Positions 27,344-34,953 of a DNA stretch of 34,953 nt are shown in pieces (position 1 is the first letter of the stretch; the number at the start of each line of letters is the position of its first letter). The notes below the pieces were generated by a model. The model made no database searches, was not told the DNA's origin, and was given only the letters and a program-made list of their open reading frames with translations. Source of the DNA: a virus; IMG/VR virus record IMGVR_UViG_3300031521_000216, positions 1-34,953 of that record; one strand, 5' to 3'. Position numbers and translations under genes: made by a program.

Positions 27344-27529
27344 CTAGAGATCCATACTTGACAGAAATTCCTTTGTCTTCTTGCGCGTTGCTTCGAACTG
27401 TGCCTTGAGAGTGTCGACCTGTGTCTGTATGTTCTTTCCTCCGAGAACTACGAGTGTGAGTGTAGCGGCGGATGTCAGAGCGGACAGAGAGGTGATCACG
27501 ATCAGAACAGTGCCTGTGGCTTCGCTCAT
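27344..27529 (-). CDS. Small membrane protein, 61 aa
   Basis: MSEATGTVLIVITSLSALTS begins an N-terminal transmembrane helix (about 7-30), followed by a cytoplasmic-type coiled helix (TQVDTLKAQFEATRKKTKEF). The ATG at 27527-27529 has GAAAGGAC upstream; the frame runs to 27559 but that part lies in the promoter. Single-gene cassette between terminators. Resembles small holin-like or scaffold-anchoring proteins in layout only. Confidence 0.72.
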   Translation of the reverse strand: MSEATGTVLIVITSLSALTSAATLTLVVLGGKNIQTQVDTLKAQFEATRKKTKEFLSSMDL

Positions 27530-27555
27530 GATGTAGTCCTTTCGGTTAGATGATG

Positions 27556-27582
27556 TCATTATAAGCCCTGTTTTTTCTGCGA
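27556..27582 (-). promoter_or_regulatory. 27-nt family promoter
   Basis: TCGCA, 14 bases, TATAAT, then GA. About 30 bases upstream of gene 27344-27529. Confidence 0.78.
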
Positions 27583-27583
27583 A

Positions 27584-27618
27584 TGAAAGAGTCCTTGTTT
27601 AAGGGACTCTCTCTTTTT
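27584..27618 (-). terminator. Intrinsic terminator
   Basis: AGAGTCC/GGACTCT around loop CTTAAACAA, followed by TTCATTC. Same loop as the terminators at 22341 and 27012. It ends the 27622-27816 transcript. Confidence 0.75.
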
Positions 27619-27621
27619 GAC

Positions 27622-27816
27622 TTACTTGTCAGCGAATGCTTGACGAATGATGTCTTTGGCTTCCTCGGCTTCACGAGAAAGATCTGTGCGGTAAGTTTTG
27701 TACTTCATGATGGAGTAGACCAGCAGTGCAGCGGTGAGACTGTAGCCGATCGCTTCCCAGATGTGAAGCTTGCGCATGTCTTTCTTAAAAGCCTCATCAT
27801 CCCAGACATTAGTCAT
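27622..27816 (-). CDS. Small membrane protein, 64 aa
   Basis: MTNVWDDEAFKKDMRKLHIW is a charged N-terminus, followed by a transmembrane helix (about 22-38, IGYSLTAALLVYSIMK) and a charged C-terminal helix (REAEEAKDIIRQAFADK). SD AAGGAG lies five bases before the ATG. Single-gene cassette with promoter 27838-27864 and terminator 27584-27618. Function unknown. Confidence 0.72.
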   Translation of the reverse strand: MTNVWDDEAFKKDMRKLHIWEAIGYSLTAALLVYSIMKYKTYRTDLSREAEEAKDIIRQAFADK

Positions 27817-27837
27817 GATGCTCCTTAGTTAGTAGTG

Positions 27838-27864
27838 TCATCATACACCATGTTTATCCTGCGA
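27838..27864 (-). promoter_or_regulatory. 27-nt family promoter
   Basis: TCGCA, 14 bases, TATGAT, then GA. About 22 bases upstream of gene 27622-27816. Confidence 0.75.
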
Positions 27865-27895
27865 GCAAATTTTTAGTAACCCTTGTAGAATTGGC

Positions 27896-27947
27896 GAAAA
27901 GAAAGAGTGCATAAGATTGTTAATATCCCTATGCACCCTTCCTTTTT
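27896..27947 (-). terminator. Intrinsic terminator
   Basis: AGGGTGCATA pairs with TATGCACTCT (one mismatch near the base) over a thirteen-base loop, followed by TTCTTTTCG. It ends the 27978-28268 transcript. Confidence 0.65.
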
Positions 27948-27977
27948 AGCCTTACCTTTTAACAGTGGTACAAGTGT

Positions 27978-28268
27978 TCACTTCGGTTTGATGATGAAGT
28001 TGAGCGCTTTGCTGGTGACGACGTGAGCCTGTTCGTATCCGAGCACGAGTGCGATTCCGAGGATGTTCGCGGTCACGGTGATGATTGTGTCCATGCTGAC
28101 AGAACCGTCCTTCTTATAGGTTGCGGTCTTGCACAGAAGGTCATAGTTCTTCACTGCGTCGGCGTACGTCTTGGACTCAGCACTGAGGGTACTCAGTTGG
28201 TCCAGGATGCGATCTTTCTCCTTGTCAAAACGCGTCTGCTTCTTCGAGCCAAAAATGGCGAACGGCAT
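27978..28268 (-). CDS. Conserved phage membrane protein, 96 aa
   Basis: A charged N-terminal helical region (FDKEKDRILDQLSTLSAESK), a middle ending SVSMDTIITVTANILGIALV as transmembrane helix (about 60-78), and the end GYEQAHVVTSKALNFIIKPK, which I recognise from conserved phage proteins of unknown function. The ATG at 28266-28268 follows GAAAGGA in the shared leader. Driven by the promoter at 28296-28322. A role near lysis or membrane remodelling is possible from location only. Confidence 0.78.
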   Translation of the reverse strand: MPFAIFGSKKQTRFDKEKDRILDQLSTLSAESKTYADAVKNYDLLCKTATYKKDGSVSMDTIITVTANILGIALVLGYEQAHVVTSKALNFIIKPK

Positions 28269-28295
28269 GTGCTTTCCTTTCAAGAGGTTAATAGC

Positions 28296-28322
28296 TCATT
28301 ATAGCACACGTTAAACCTGCGA
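28296..28322 (-). promoter_or_regulatory. 27-nt family promoter inside the holin 3' end
   Basis: TCGCA, 14 bases, TATAAT, then GA. The upstream half overlaps the last four codons and stop of the holin gene 28311-28781, so those codons serve two functions. About 28 bases upstream of gene 27978-28268. Confidence 0.75.
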
Positions 28323-28781
28323 AGCAGTTGCACCCTCGGCATCGCTCGGGGGTAGTACCTGAGGACCATCGGTCGTAGTATCAGTAGAAGTAGTCGACGG
28401 TGAATTAACAACGTTGAACACTACGCTACTAAGTTTAGCCAACTCTTCAGGAGTCTTATCCAGAAGACGAAGACTTACCAATGGCGCGTCACCACCAGTC
28501 AAATTTACAACCATATCTCCAACAGCCTTAACATTAGAGGCGTTGAAGTTAGCCGTTGACACTCCAAGAAGAACGCCAAGAAGCGTATCGAAAGAAACAA
28601 TACTTCCAACTACCTGCTCTGCATATCCGAAGTGCCATACACCTGCCAGGGTAAAGTAAAATGTACCAATGGCAGGAAGAAGAATCATTGCAATGAACTT
28701 TACAACCTTGTAACCCGGCTCACTAAGAAAACTCTTAGCTGTGGTTACCTCGGCATTGGGATCTACTACAGTGTTACTCAC
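28311..28781 (-). CDS. Holin, phage r1t type, 156 aa
   Basis: Holins permeabilise the membrane to start lysis. The pattern KVVKFIAMILLPAIGTFYFT, then GVWHFGYAEQVVGSIVSFDT-LLGVLLGVS is that of the r1t-type holin family, with two transmembrane helices (about 25-47 and 58-78). The C-terminal 75 residues are Ser/Thr/Pro-rich and longer than the typical family tail. Start codon GTG with AAGGAG eight bases upstream. No endolysin is adjacent in this window. Lies downstream of two membrane genes following the tail operon. Confidence 0.88.
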   Translation of the reverse strand: MSNTVVDPNAEVTTAKSFLSEPGYKVVKFIAMILLPAIGTFYFTLAGVWHFGYAEQVVGSIVSFDTLLGVLLGVSTANFNASNVKAVGDMVVNLTGGDAPLVSLRLLDKTPEELAKLSSVVFNVVNSPSTTSTDTTTDGPQVLPPSDAEGATASQV

Positions 28782-28799
28782 TACTTGCTCCTTATTGTT

Positions 28800-29285
28800 T
28801 TAACTACCCAATATCGAAGAATATGGGCGGTCAGGATTATTAAACTCTATAGGCGGATCAGGCGGAATCGGCTGTTGACGAACGATCTCCCAACGGGCGA
28901 CGATTTTGTTGTCATACCAGCCCCAAAACCCATGCCATATTGCTTGCACCTCAGACCTGGTCTTGTCGACCAACTCACTCTTCTGCGAGAGTTTAAGATT
29001 TGTAGCGGCCAATTGTGCAGACATAGCATTCATATCTTCGCGCTGTTGGTTCACAACTTCTTCAAGACGAGTCAAATTTGCATCTCCACGAGTTGCGATT
29101 GCCAGTGCAAGGTTTCCAGCTTTCTCTGAAAGAACTGCAGCAGCGGTATTACTGTCAATTGGTAGTTTCTTCTTCCCCAACTTGTATGTCAGCCAGGCTC
29201 CAAGAGCACCACCACCAGCAAGAACACCTAATACTGGGATCAGAATTTGATCCAATGTTAATAGTGGGATTAGCAACGGGGTCAT
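28800..29285 (-). CDS. Membrane protein with coiled coil, 161 aa
   Basis: One N-terminal transmembrane helix (about 5-33, ending GVLAGGGALGAWLTYKLG) followed by a coiled coil (NLTRLEEVVNQQREDMNAMS, LAATNLKLSQKSELVDKTRS) and a Trp/Pro-rich end. The layout, together with its place before the holin, fits a second lysis-related membrane protein or a spanin-like anchor, but no family is recognised. The start overlaps the stop of gene 29282-29866 as ATGA. Confidence 0.72.
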   Translation of the reverse strand: MTPLLIPLLTLDQILIPVLGVLAGGGALGAWLTYKLGKKKLPIDSNTAAAVLSEKAGNLALAIATRGDANLTRLEEVVNQQREDMNAMSAQLAATNLKLSQKSELVDKTRSEVQAIWHGFWGWYDNKIVARWEIVRQQPIPPDPPIEFNNPDRPYSSILGS

Positions 29286-29866
29286 TGCTGAGTCTCCTGA
29301 ATCTCTTTGGCTTTGACCTGAATATCCGAAGCAGCATTTTGGATTTCAATGGCATTATTTTTTACTTTTGCCTCATACTGAGGTCGAATAATCTTTTCAC
29401 GATGATGTAGAGTAAACCATCTAATAACCAAAGATATAGCACAGGTCAAAGGAAACAACATATCAACAATAGATGATGGATGTTGATAACCCGCCGCTAA
29501 AGCAAATCCGATCCAACCAACAATACCAAATATAGCTCCCGCTTGTTCTAATCGCCAGGACTCATCAATCGTTTCCCGGTATTTGGCGCCAATAAGAGAA
29601 ATAATAGCACCAACAGAAATTGGAACCCCTATCAAAAGATGAATAATAGGTCGCCAATTAATACCCAAACCATATACATCAACTGTAGTACCATCAGGAA
29701 GATCCGCTATAGATCCAGCCGGAGCCCAGGTAGTTAAACCACCAATGATTAGTACAATGCCCATAACAAGAAACGCCCAATACCAAACTCTTGTGAAAGG
29801 CGTCGCCTGTCTGGGGCCAATCTCTGAACCCTGGTCGTGCCCCAACATTCGTTCAGGAACAGTCAT
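29282..29866 (-). CDS. Four-helix membrane protein, 194 aa
   Basis: Four hydrophobic segments: about 26-45 (VWYWAFLVMGIVLIIGGL), 74-95 (IIHLLIGVPISVGAIISLIG), 112-128 (AGAIFGIVGWIGFALAAG) and 136-155 (LFPLTCAISLVIRWF), ending in a charged coiled helix (EIQNAASDIQVKAKEIQETQ). The ATG at 29864-29866 has GAAAGGAGG seven bases upstream. It lies right after the tail genes and before the holin. Function unknown; a lysis or host-membrane role is inference. Confidence 0.75.
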   Translation of the reverse strand: MTVPERMLGHDQGSEIGPRQATPFTRVWYWAFLVMGIVLIIGGLTTWAPAGSIADLPDGTTVDVYGLGINWRPIIHLLIGVPISVGAIISLIGAKYRETIDESWRLEQAGAIFGIVGWIGFALAAGYQHPSSIVDMLFPLTCAISLVIRWFTLHHREKIIRPQYEAKVKNNAIEIQNAASDIQVKAKEIQETQQ

Positions 29867-29904
29867 TAGGTATCCTCCTTTCACATACTTTGATCGAGTT
29901 TGGC

Positions 29905-30978
29905 TTAAAGTTTTGTAAACGTAGGAATAGAGGATATTCCAGATTCATCTTGAGAATATATATATTCTGTTATTCTTGATGTGCCTGTTAACCCGTATTC
30001 ATTTTCTATCTGCACAATATCACCCATGAAAAAATGAAGACCATATGTATACATGGATTTAGCATTAACCACACCGGAAAAAGTGTAATTTTTAAGCGTT
30101 TCCAATAATAGATTTGTCCCTCGAGTGACAAGTTCATCTAGATATTGTTGTAAAGCGAGTGTTCCTGTAGGTATCGTCTGAGATAAATCATTAGCAGTAG
30201 CTGATATTTCTCGACGATTCATACCAGTTCGATCATTTGTTGTACCTATACCTGCTGCGGCCCATTTAATAGCTGAACCCTGACCTTCGCCAAGAACAAG
30301 AATTACATTTCGTAAGTTTGTTGCTGTCTCAACATAATCTGAGGATATTAAATTGTCAAAATTTGGAGAAAATTCCACATAATTATTTGTCGATTGTGCA
30401 TAGGATCTGTCGACGCCTTTATACAATTTGAACACGAATTGGTTAGAACTATTAAGTGTTATCTTAAACCCAATATTTTGTGCTGAACATTGCTCTTGTA
30501 CTATAGAATACAAAGATTCACCATAATACTGTGCGGAGATTGTTAACCCCGTGATTGCGGGATCTGTTGAATCTTCAAATATCAGGTTTATCTTTCTGGC
30601 AGGATCAGCACTCCCTGTTGTTAATATGTTCTCACTAAGAAGTCGCTTAATCTCCGTTTGAAAATTACCATTGAGAATCGTCTGCGCCCATGCAATTCGT
30701 CTGTCAAGAAGAATCTCTAAAGATCTTCCGGTTATTTTTAGACGGGCGCCATTGGTTGGGTCTGTGATTATTTCTCGGTTCTCGATAATCATCATGTGTT
30801 CTGAATCTTTTAAACACACGTAATTATTTACTGCTAAATTAGCAAGCATTTTTTGTGTTGGGAGAGTTACAAGTTGAAAATCTCCAAAACTTGTATATCT
30901 ATCAGTCCATATAGAAGATACGAAAGAATCTATAGTATCTACAATCCCAAAAGTAGGATCGTTAATTAGGAAATCCAA
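29905..30978 (-). CDS. ReqiPepy6 gp37-like tail protein, 357 aa
   Basis: Matches the Siphovirus ReqiPepy6 Gp37-like family: N-terminal DPTFGIVDTIDSFVSSIWTD, the RYTSFGDFQLVTLP segment, KITGRSLEILLDRRI (about 85-100) and a C-terminal MGDIVQIENEYGLTGTSRIT. Such proteins sit at the tail tip or baseplate hub, comparable in position to T4 gp27. I chose the TTG at 30976-30978 because GAGGGGG lies six bases upstream within the last codons of the distal tail gene; an ATG at 30993 lacks an SD. Second tail gene after the distal tail protein, consistent with siphovirus order. Confidence 0.85.
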   Translation of the reverse strand: MDFLINDPTFGIVDTIDSFVSSIWTDRYTSFGDFQLVTLPTQKMLANLAVNNYVCLKDSEHMMIIENREIITDPTNGARLKITGRSLEILLDRRIAWAQTILNGNFQTEIKRLLSENILTTGSADPARKINLIFEDSTDPAITGLTISAQYYGESLYSIVQEQCSAQNIGFKITLNSSNQFVFKLYKGVDRSYAQSTNNYVEFSPNFDNLISSDYVETATNLRNVILVLGEGQGSAIKWAAAGIGTTNDRTGMNRREISATANDLSQTIPTGTLALQQYLDELVTRGTNLLLETLKNYTFSGVVNAKSMYTYGLHFFMGDIVQIENEYGLTGTSRITEYIYSQDESGISSIPTFTKL

Positions 30979-30979
30979 C

Positions 30980-32842
30980 TCACACCCCCTCATAAATTAC
31001 TTGATTTTCAACGGTGAAATATAGATTATCTAACCCTGTGTCCGCCTTGAGTAAGAACAGATTCGTTCCTTTAGATAATTGAAGCCAGGTTGAGTCTTTC
31101 TTAAACGTGTTAATCATGTTGTATGATACACCATTACGAATAAGTGTTAAACTTTTACTACCTTTAACCGTTGATATTACAAAATCATCATTGTTTATAA
31201 ATGTTGGAGATGTACTAACTCCAGCAATATTTGACCATTTTGTAGTGTCGAGAGAAAATATCTCTCCAGTATATACGTTTGTAAGTGACACGTTCGTGGC
31301 CGAGCCAACAGCATGAATTTTGAATAACGCCCCGATTGGATCATCTCCGGCATATGTAAATTGAATTACTGTTCCCTCTACATATATGCCAACCGATGGA
31401 GACTCTTCCATAAGCGCGCCATCAACATCTAAAATTTGTCCTGATGTTCTTACTCCGCCATTAACAATGTTCCAACTCCACTGAACATTATTTGACCCAA
31501 CAGGACAAGTTGAGGTAACCGAGACTCGAGTCCAAACATTTGCAGGGCAAAATACGGGGCTTCCAACAAAACCAGTTATTGTTTGTGTTGCCCCATTAAA
31601 CCAAGTATAATACCCCAACATTGTAATATTCACAGGTGATCTAACATATATACTAGCGGTATAAGTTTTTCCTACAGTGCAAGCTATGCTGGTTGTAGAT
31701 GGACCACCCATAGCTGACGGAGGGACGGACCAAGTTAACCGCATAAAAGATAACCCAAATGGTGATGCGGCAACGGTTTTTATTGCCGAAACAGTACCGC
31801 CAATTCCAGCATAAGCCGTCCATCCAGTAAGATCAGTTTCGAAAGATGGGTTCGTGATTATGTTTTTTCGAATAACTCCAAACTCATTATTCCGACCCTC
31901 AACATATGAACCTAAAACCGAACTTTCCTCAATCATCGCGGCATCGAGATCAACGGTAAATGCTGAAGAAGCATTCATATACATTATATCGAAGTCGATC
32001 TGCTCTGCATTGTAATCTGAAACTACGGTTATCGATACTCTAGTCCACACATTTGCTAAGCATAACACCGATGGGCCAAGAGTTGGTGTTAAATTAACAG
32101 TTCCACCAATTAGACTAATAGTGTATGCTCTTGGTGTTACTGAAAGATCCCTGTTTGTCCGCACATATATAGACATAGTATATGTGGCATTTGGTTTGCA
32201 AGCAGCACCTACTCTAGAATAATTCAATCCATTTGTACTATCAGTAAGTGATACTGGAGAATATACAGATCTAAAGAAACTTATTCCAGAATATCCACCA
32301 GATGTTTGTCTTGATATTACTACAGTCGTACTACCGCCAGAAGAAGAAGACCACCCTATAATATCTGTTTCTGATGAAGGATTCGATACTAAGTTATTTC
32401 TAATCTTATTTGTAAGTTGCGTAACCACACTGTAGAAATATGGGTCTTCGCAGAGTATTGATACTTGAATACTCTCTTGAGAAGAGAAAATATCTGGATC
32501 ATTTGCCTCCACATAACCATACGTCTGTACAATTCGATTATCTGTTTCAACAACAAGCGCGATTCGTTGCTTAACTGGAAAGAATTTATACGAAAGTTGC
32601 CGCATAGTTTCAATAGTTGGGTTTTCAATTAAGACCAGGGTCAGTACGATATTTCGCATACCAACCCTGGCCGAATTGAACACTGAACCGTCGCCAGACC
32701 CAAAATCTGTAGTATTAATAGATGCCTTAGTCGGGCCAAGTCCTGTTATGGATGTGATTTTAAACCCCGACAATAATGGATTTTTCATATCCAAAACCAG
32801 GACGTCACCTGACGGGTTTGTAACGGTTAGTGTTTTTATCAT
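30980..32842 (-). CDS. Distal tail protein with two carbohydrate-binding-like repeats, 620 aa
   Basis: The N-terminal domain (about 1-145), with LSGFKITSITGLGPTKASIN, RNIVLTLVL and the typical MRQLSYKFFPVKQRI, matches siphovirus distal tail (Dit/phage tail component) proteins, which form the ring joining tail tube and tip. Residues about 148-320 and 325-495 are two related modules, each starting R-x-N-x-(I/V)-(S/T)-N-P-S-x-E-T-D and containing YVR, VWTRVS and a final YVEG; they look like CBM4_9-type jelly rolls. The C-terminus (about 505-620) resembles the second Dit domain. The insertion probably binds cell-surface sugars. The start overlaps the tape measure stop by four bases. Confidence 0.85.
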   Translation of the reverse strand: MIKTLTVTNPSGDVLVLDMKNPLLSGFKITSITGLGPTKASINTTDFGSGDGSVFNSARVGMRNIVLTLVLIENPTIETMRQLSYKFFPVKQRIALVVETDNRIVQTYGYVEANDPDIFSSQESIQVSILCEDPYFYSVVTQLTNKIRNNLVSNPSSETDIIGWSSSSGGSTTVVISRQTSGGYSGISFFRSVYSPVSLTDSTNGLNYSRVGAACKPNATYTMSIYVRTNRDLSVTPRAYTISLIGGTVNLTPTLGPSVLCLANVWTRVSITVVSDYNAEQIDFDIMYMNASSAFTVDLDAAMIEESSVLGSYVEGRNNEFGVIRKNIITNPSFETDLTGWTAYAGIGGTVSAIKTVAASPFGLSFMRLTWSVPPSAMGGPSTTSIACTVGKTYTASIYVRSPVNITMLGYYTWFNGATQTITGFVGSPVFCPANVWTRVSVTSTCPVGSNNVQWSWNIVNGGVRTSGQILDVDGALMEESPSVGIYVEGTVIQFTYAGDDPIGALFKIHAVGSATNVSLTNVYTGEIFSLDTTKWSNIAGVSTSPTFINNDDFVISTVKGSKSLTLIRNGVSYNMINTFKKDSTWLQLSKGTNLFLLKADTGLDNLYFTVENQVIYEGV

Positions 32843-34953
32843 GGAGTGGCTAATGCCCCCTTAATCGTGGCGAGTTGCCTTTGTGTTTGCCTATAAATCT
32901 CTATGTCTGATAATGCCTTTGGCGAATAGTTATTCTGCTCAAATTTAAGAGTTGTCGTATTCCCATTTTGACCCGTAACATCAGGTGATGAAATAGACTG
33001 AGAACCTTGAACTCCAAATGAAACACTCGCTGCAGTTGCATAAGAACCTGCAACATTTATAGAGTTTCCTGAGGCAAGAAGACCATTTATTGTTCCAACC
33101 CCAGCCTTAACGGCTGAGAAATCAATAACTGGTCTAATTGTTGGATCAACATTCATGTCTACATAATCAGACGCCTTGCTCATCGATTCGGACAAAGCTG
33201 TTAAAGCAGCATTTCCAAGATTTGAAGCAGAATCACCAATTCGTGATGCATTGTCATCAAAACTATTAACTAAACCATCGACAGTGAATACGCCAACGGC
33301 ATAAGCTTTCTTTGATGGTGATTTAATACCTAATGCTGCCTTTAATGCGACAATTACTATATCACCCATATGGGTAGCAGATTTAATAAGATTAAATACC
33401 TTGTCAGAAAGACCGCCAGTCATACCATCAACAATTGCACCGACAAGATTTCCTCCAGCATCACTCATTCTTTGCTGATTATTTCTAATTCCATCAGCAA
33501 GAGAATTCACAAGTGATAGAACTAAATCAACTCCTGCTTGAACAACTCTAGGAATATTCTGACTGATACCGTTTAAGAACGCAATAATAATATTCGTTCC
33601 TGCGGTAACCATTGATGTCGTATTATTAGCAATAGCATTAAGTACCCCATTAATCATCTGCATTCCAGCATCTGCCATAAATGGAACAAGTGCGACTATA
33701 GCATTAATCAAAGCCATAAATAATATCACACCAGTATTAATTAATGCGGGACCGACTATATTCACAGCAGTTAAGAACCCCATTAAAAGTGTTATAACCG
33801 TCTGTGTGAATATCGGAGCAATCAGATTTATAGCTTCTAATAATAGAACTATAAGTTTTACCAATGTCGCGACTATAGATGGTGCTACATTATTAATAGC
33901 ATTAACAATGGAAAGTAACACTGTAGTAAATGTTGCTGTCATCTGTACGCCTGCTCCAGCTATAACAGCCCCGAACAGAAGTACACCAATTGCAAGTTGC
34001 TTCATGACAACAGGAATAAGCATTGCTAACTGGGTTATACCATTAACCATTGCAGGAACACCAAGGGCCATAGAACCAGCAAGCGCTGCAAACCCTAGAG
34101 AAAATGCAAGCATTCCAACACCAGCGAATACGATTGCTAAACCGATTAATGCTAATGCACCAGCCAAAGCAAATATGGCAGGAAGTACTGGCTCTAACGC
34201 ATAACCAGCAAGTCCAAGGACGATAAAGACACCCGAAAGCATCATCAAAGCCTTTAGAATCGACTCCCAACTCATTGCACCAAATGCTTCAAGAACAACT
34301 GCCAATACAGCAAGTGCTGCAGAGGCGACAAGAAGCGCTGCTGCACCTGGAAGTGCAACGATCATAAGAGTTAAGAATACCGTCATTAGAATAAATACTG
34401 ATAACAGTGTAGTCATAGCCTTGGATATACCAGCCCATGACATTTTACCCATTATATCTAGTGCCACTGCTAATGCTATTAATGCAACAGAAGCAACTAA
34501 CAGTGCACCTGCACCTGGTAACGCTAACATCATTGCTTCGAGACCGAGAGCAAGCATAAATAATGACCCAAACAATAGAGTCATCGCTTTGCCTATGGCA
34601 TCCCAAGACATAGCACCCAACTGACTAAGTGCATACCCTAAGATAATTAATGCTGCGGATGCAACAACCAATGATGCAGCTCCTGGAAGAGCACCCATCA
34701 TCAATGTCATTCCTGCAGCGATAATTATTAATGAAGCGAATAACAAAGTAACAGCCTTACCTATGCTATCCCAGGCCATTGCACCAAACTCATTCAATGC
34801 CTTCGCCAGAATCAGTAATGCGACGGATATGATCACAAGAGATACTGCAGAAATTATCGAAGCATCTCCAGTAATCTGAGTAAATCCAGCAATCGTAGCT
34901 AAAGCAAATGCCATAGCCATGATACCCTTTGTCAGATCTCCTTGGCTAAGAGT
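32839..34953 (-). CDS. Tape measure protein, N-terminus outside window
   Basis: At least 704 C-terminal residues are present; the frame is open to the window edge, so the true start lies beyond 34953. The sequence is mostly Ala/Leu/Ile/Val helices typical of tape measure proteins that set tail length and line the tail. Four consecutive repeats of 56 residues are visible, each beginning with variants of GAMSWDAIGKAMTLLF and containing ALPGAAALLVAS. The C-terminal part has the family-typical KSPSKKAYAVG and GLVNSFDD segments. It overlaps the distal tail gene start by four bases. Confidence 0.92.
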   Translation of the reverse strand, partial: TLSQGDLTKGIMAMAFALATIAGFTQITGDASIISAVSLVIISVALLILAKALNEFGAMAWDSIGKAVTLLFASLIIIAAGMTLMMGALPGAASLVVASAALIILGYALSQLGAMSWDAIGKAMTLLFGSLFMLALGLEAMMLALPGAGALLVASVALIALAVALDIMGKMSWAGISKAMTTLLSVFILMTVFLTLMIVALPGAAALLVASAALAVLAVVLEAFGAMSWESILKALMMLSGVFIVLGLAGYALEPVLPAIFALAGALALIGLAIVFAGVGMLAFSLGFAALAGSMALGVPAMVNGITQLAMLIPVVMKQLAIGVLLFGAVIAGAGVQMTATFTTVLLSIVNAINNVAPSIVATLVKLIVLLLEAINLIAPIFTQTVITLLMGFLTAVNIVGPALINTGVILFMALINAIVALVPFMADAGMQMINGVLNAIANNTTSMVTAGTNIIIAFLNGISQNIPRVVQAGVDLVLSLVNSLADGIRNNQQRMSDAGGNLVGAIVDGMTGGLSDKVFNLIKSATHMGDIVIVALKAALGIKSPSKKAYAVGVFTVDGLVNSFDDNASRIGDSASNLGNAALTALSESMSKASDYVDMNVDPTIRPVIDFSAVKAGVGTINGLLASGNSINVAGSYATAASVSFGVQGSQSISSPDVTGQNGNTTTLKFEQNNYSPKALSDIEIYRQTQRQLATIKGALATP

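Noticed and set aside
27047-27361. 104-codon plus-strand open frame
   Set aside because: Antisense to a membrane cassette gene and crosses its promoter and terminator.
1-34953. CRISPR arrays, insertion sequences, integrase, att sites
   Set aside because: No regularly spaced identical repeats, transposase, recombinase or terminal inverted repeats were seen. The only repeats are promoters, leaders, terminators and RNA motifs.

Overview
The window is an accessory/early-to-late section of a large double-stranded DNA phage, most likely a siphovirus of an actinobacterium. The phage assignment rests on a tape measure protein, a distal tail protein, a ReqiPepy6 gp37-like tail protein, an r1t-type holin, a phage tmRNA with tRNAs, ThyX, and many very small overlapping genes. 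The actinobacterial host is an inference from the family resemblances and from a surface protein carrying an LADTG motif, the LAxTG type used by class E sortases. Every convincing gene and RNA is on the minus strand, so transcription runs from high to low coordinates.

Layout in transcription order. (1) 34953-29905: tail genes (tape measure, cut by the window edge; distal tail protein with two carbohydrate-binding-like repeats; gp37-like hub protein). (2) 29866-28311: membrane/lysis cluster ending in a holin. (3) 28322-26632: a row of one-gene cassettes for small membrane or coiled proteins, most built as 27-nt promoter, Shine-Dalgarno (SD) site, small ORF, hairpin terminator. (4) 26340-21206: small genes, a secreted LADTG surface protein, a 476-nt gene-free structured RNA stretch and a DUF6353 membrane protein. 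(5) 21168-13733: a conserved early block with a second DUF6353-like protein and several unnamed conserved phage families, ending in a 1283-residue fusion of SF3 helicase, PrimPol-type primase and family B DNA polymerase. (6) 13710-5178: short overlapping early genes including a likely ssDNA-binding protein, a DUF3310 protein and ThyX. (7) 5023-1885: RNA-rich region with tmRNA, tRNA-Ile(TAT), tRNA-Lys(TTT), a tRNA with anticodon TAA, tRNA-like remnants and about 900 nt of hairpin-dense non-coding DNA. (8) 1868-1: further small unnamed genes.

Two regulatory layers appear new to me. Eight copies of a 27-nt promoter-like element share TCGCA exactly 14 nt before a TATAAT-type -10 box, without a normal -35 box. 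A separate 65-85-nt RNA motif recurs: an outer stem, a first inner hairpin, the linker TTAAA(C/T)GAC and a second inner hairpin. It is clear at 3903, 6056, 21535, 24894 and 26924, with weaker copies elsewhere, and usually lies just upstream of a ribosome-binding site. Many genes also follow a common CTCTTGAAAGGAG leader.

No integrase, insertion sequence, CRISPR array, terminase or endolysin is visible in the window.
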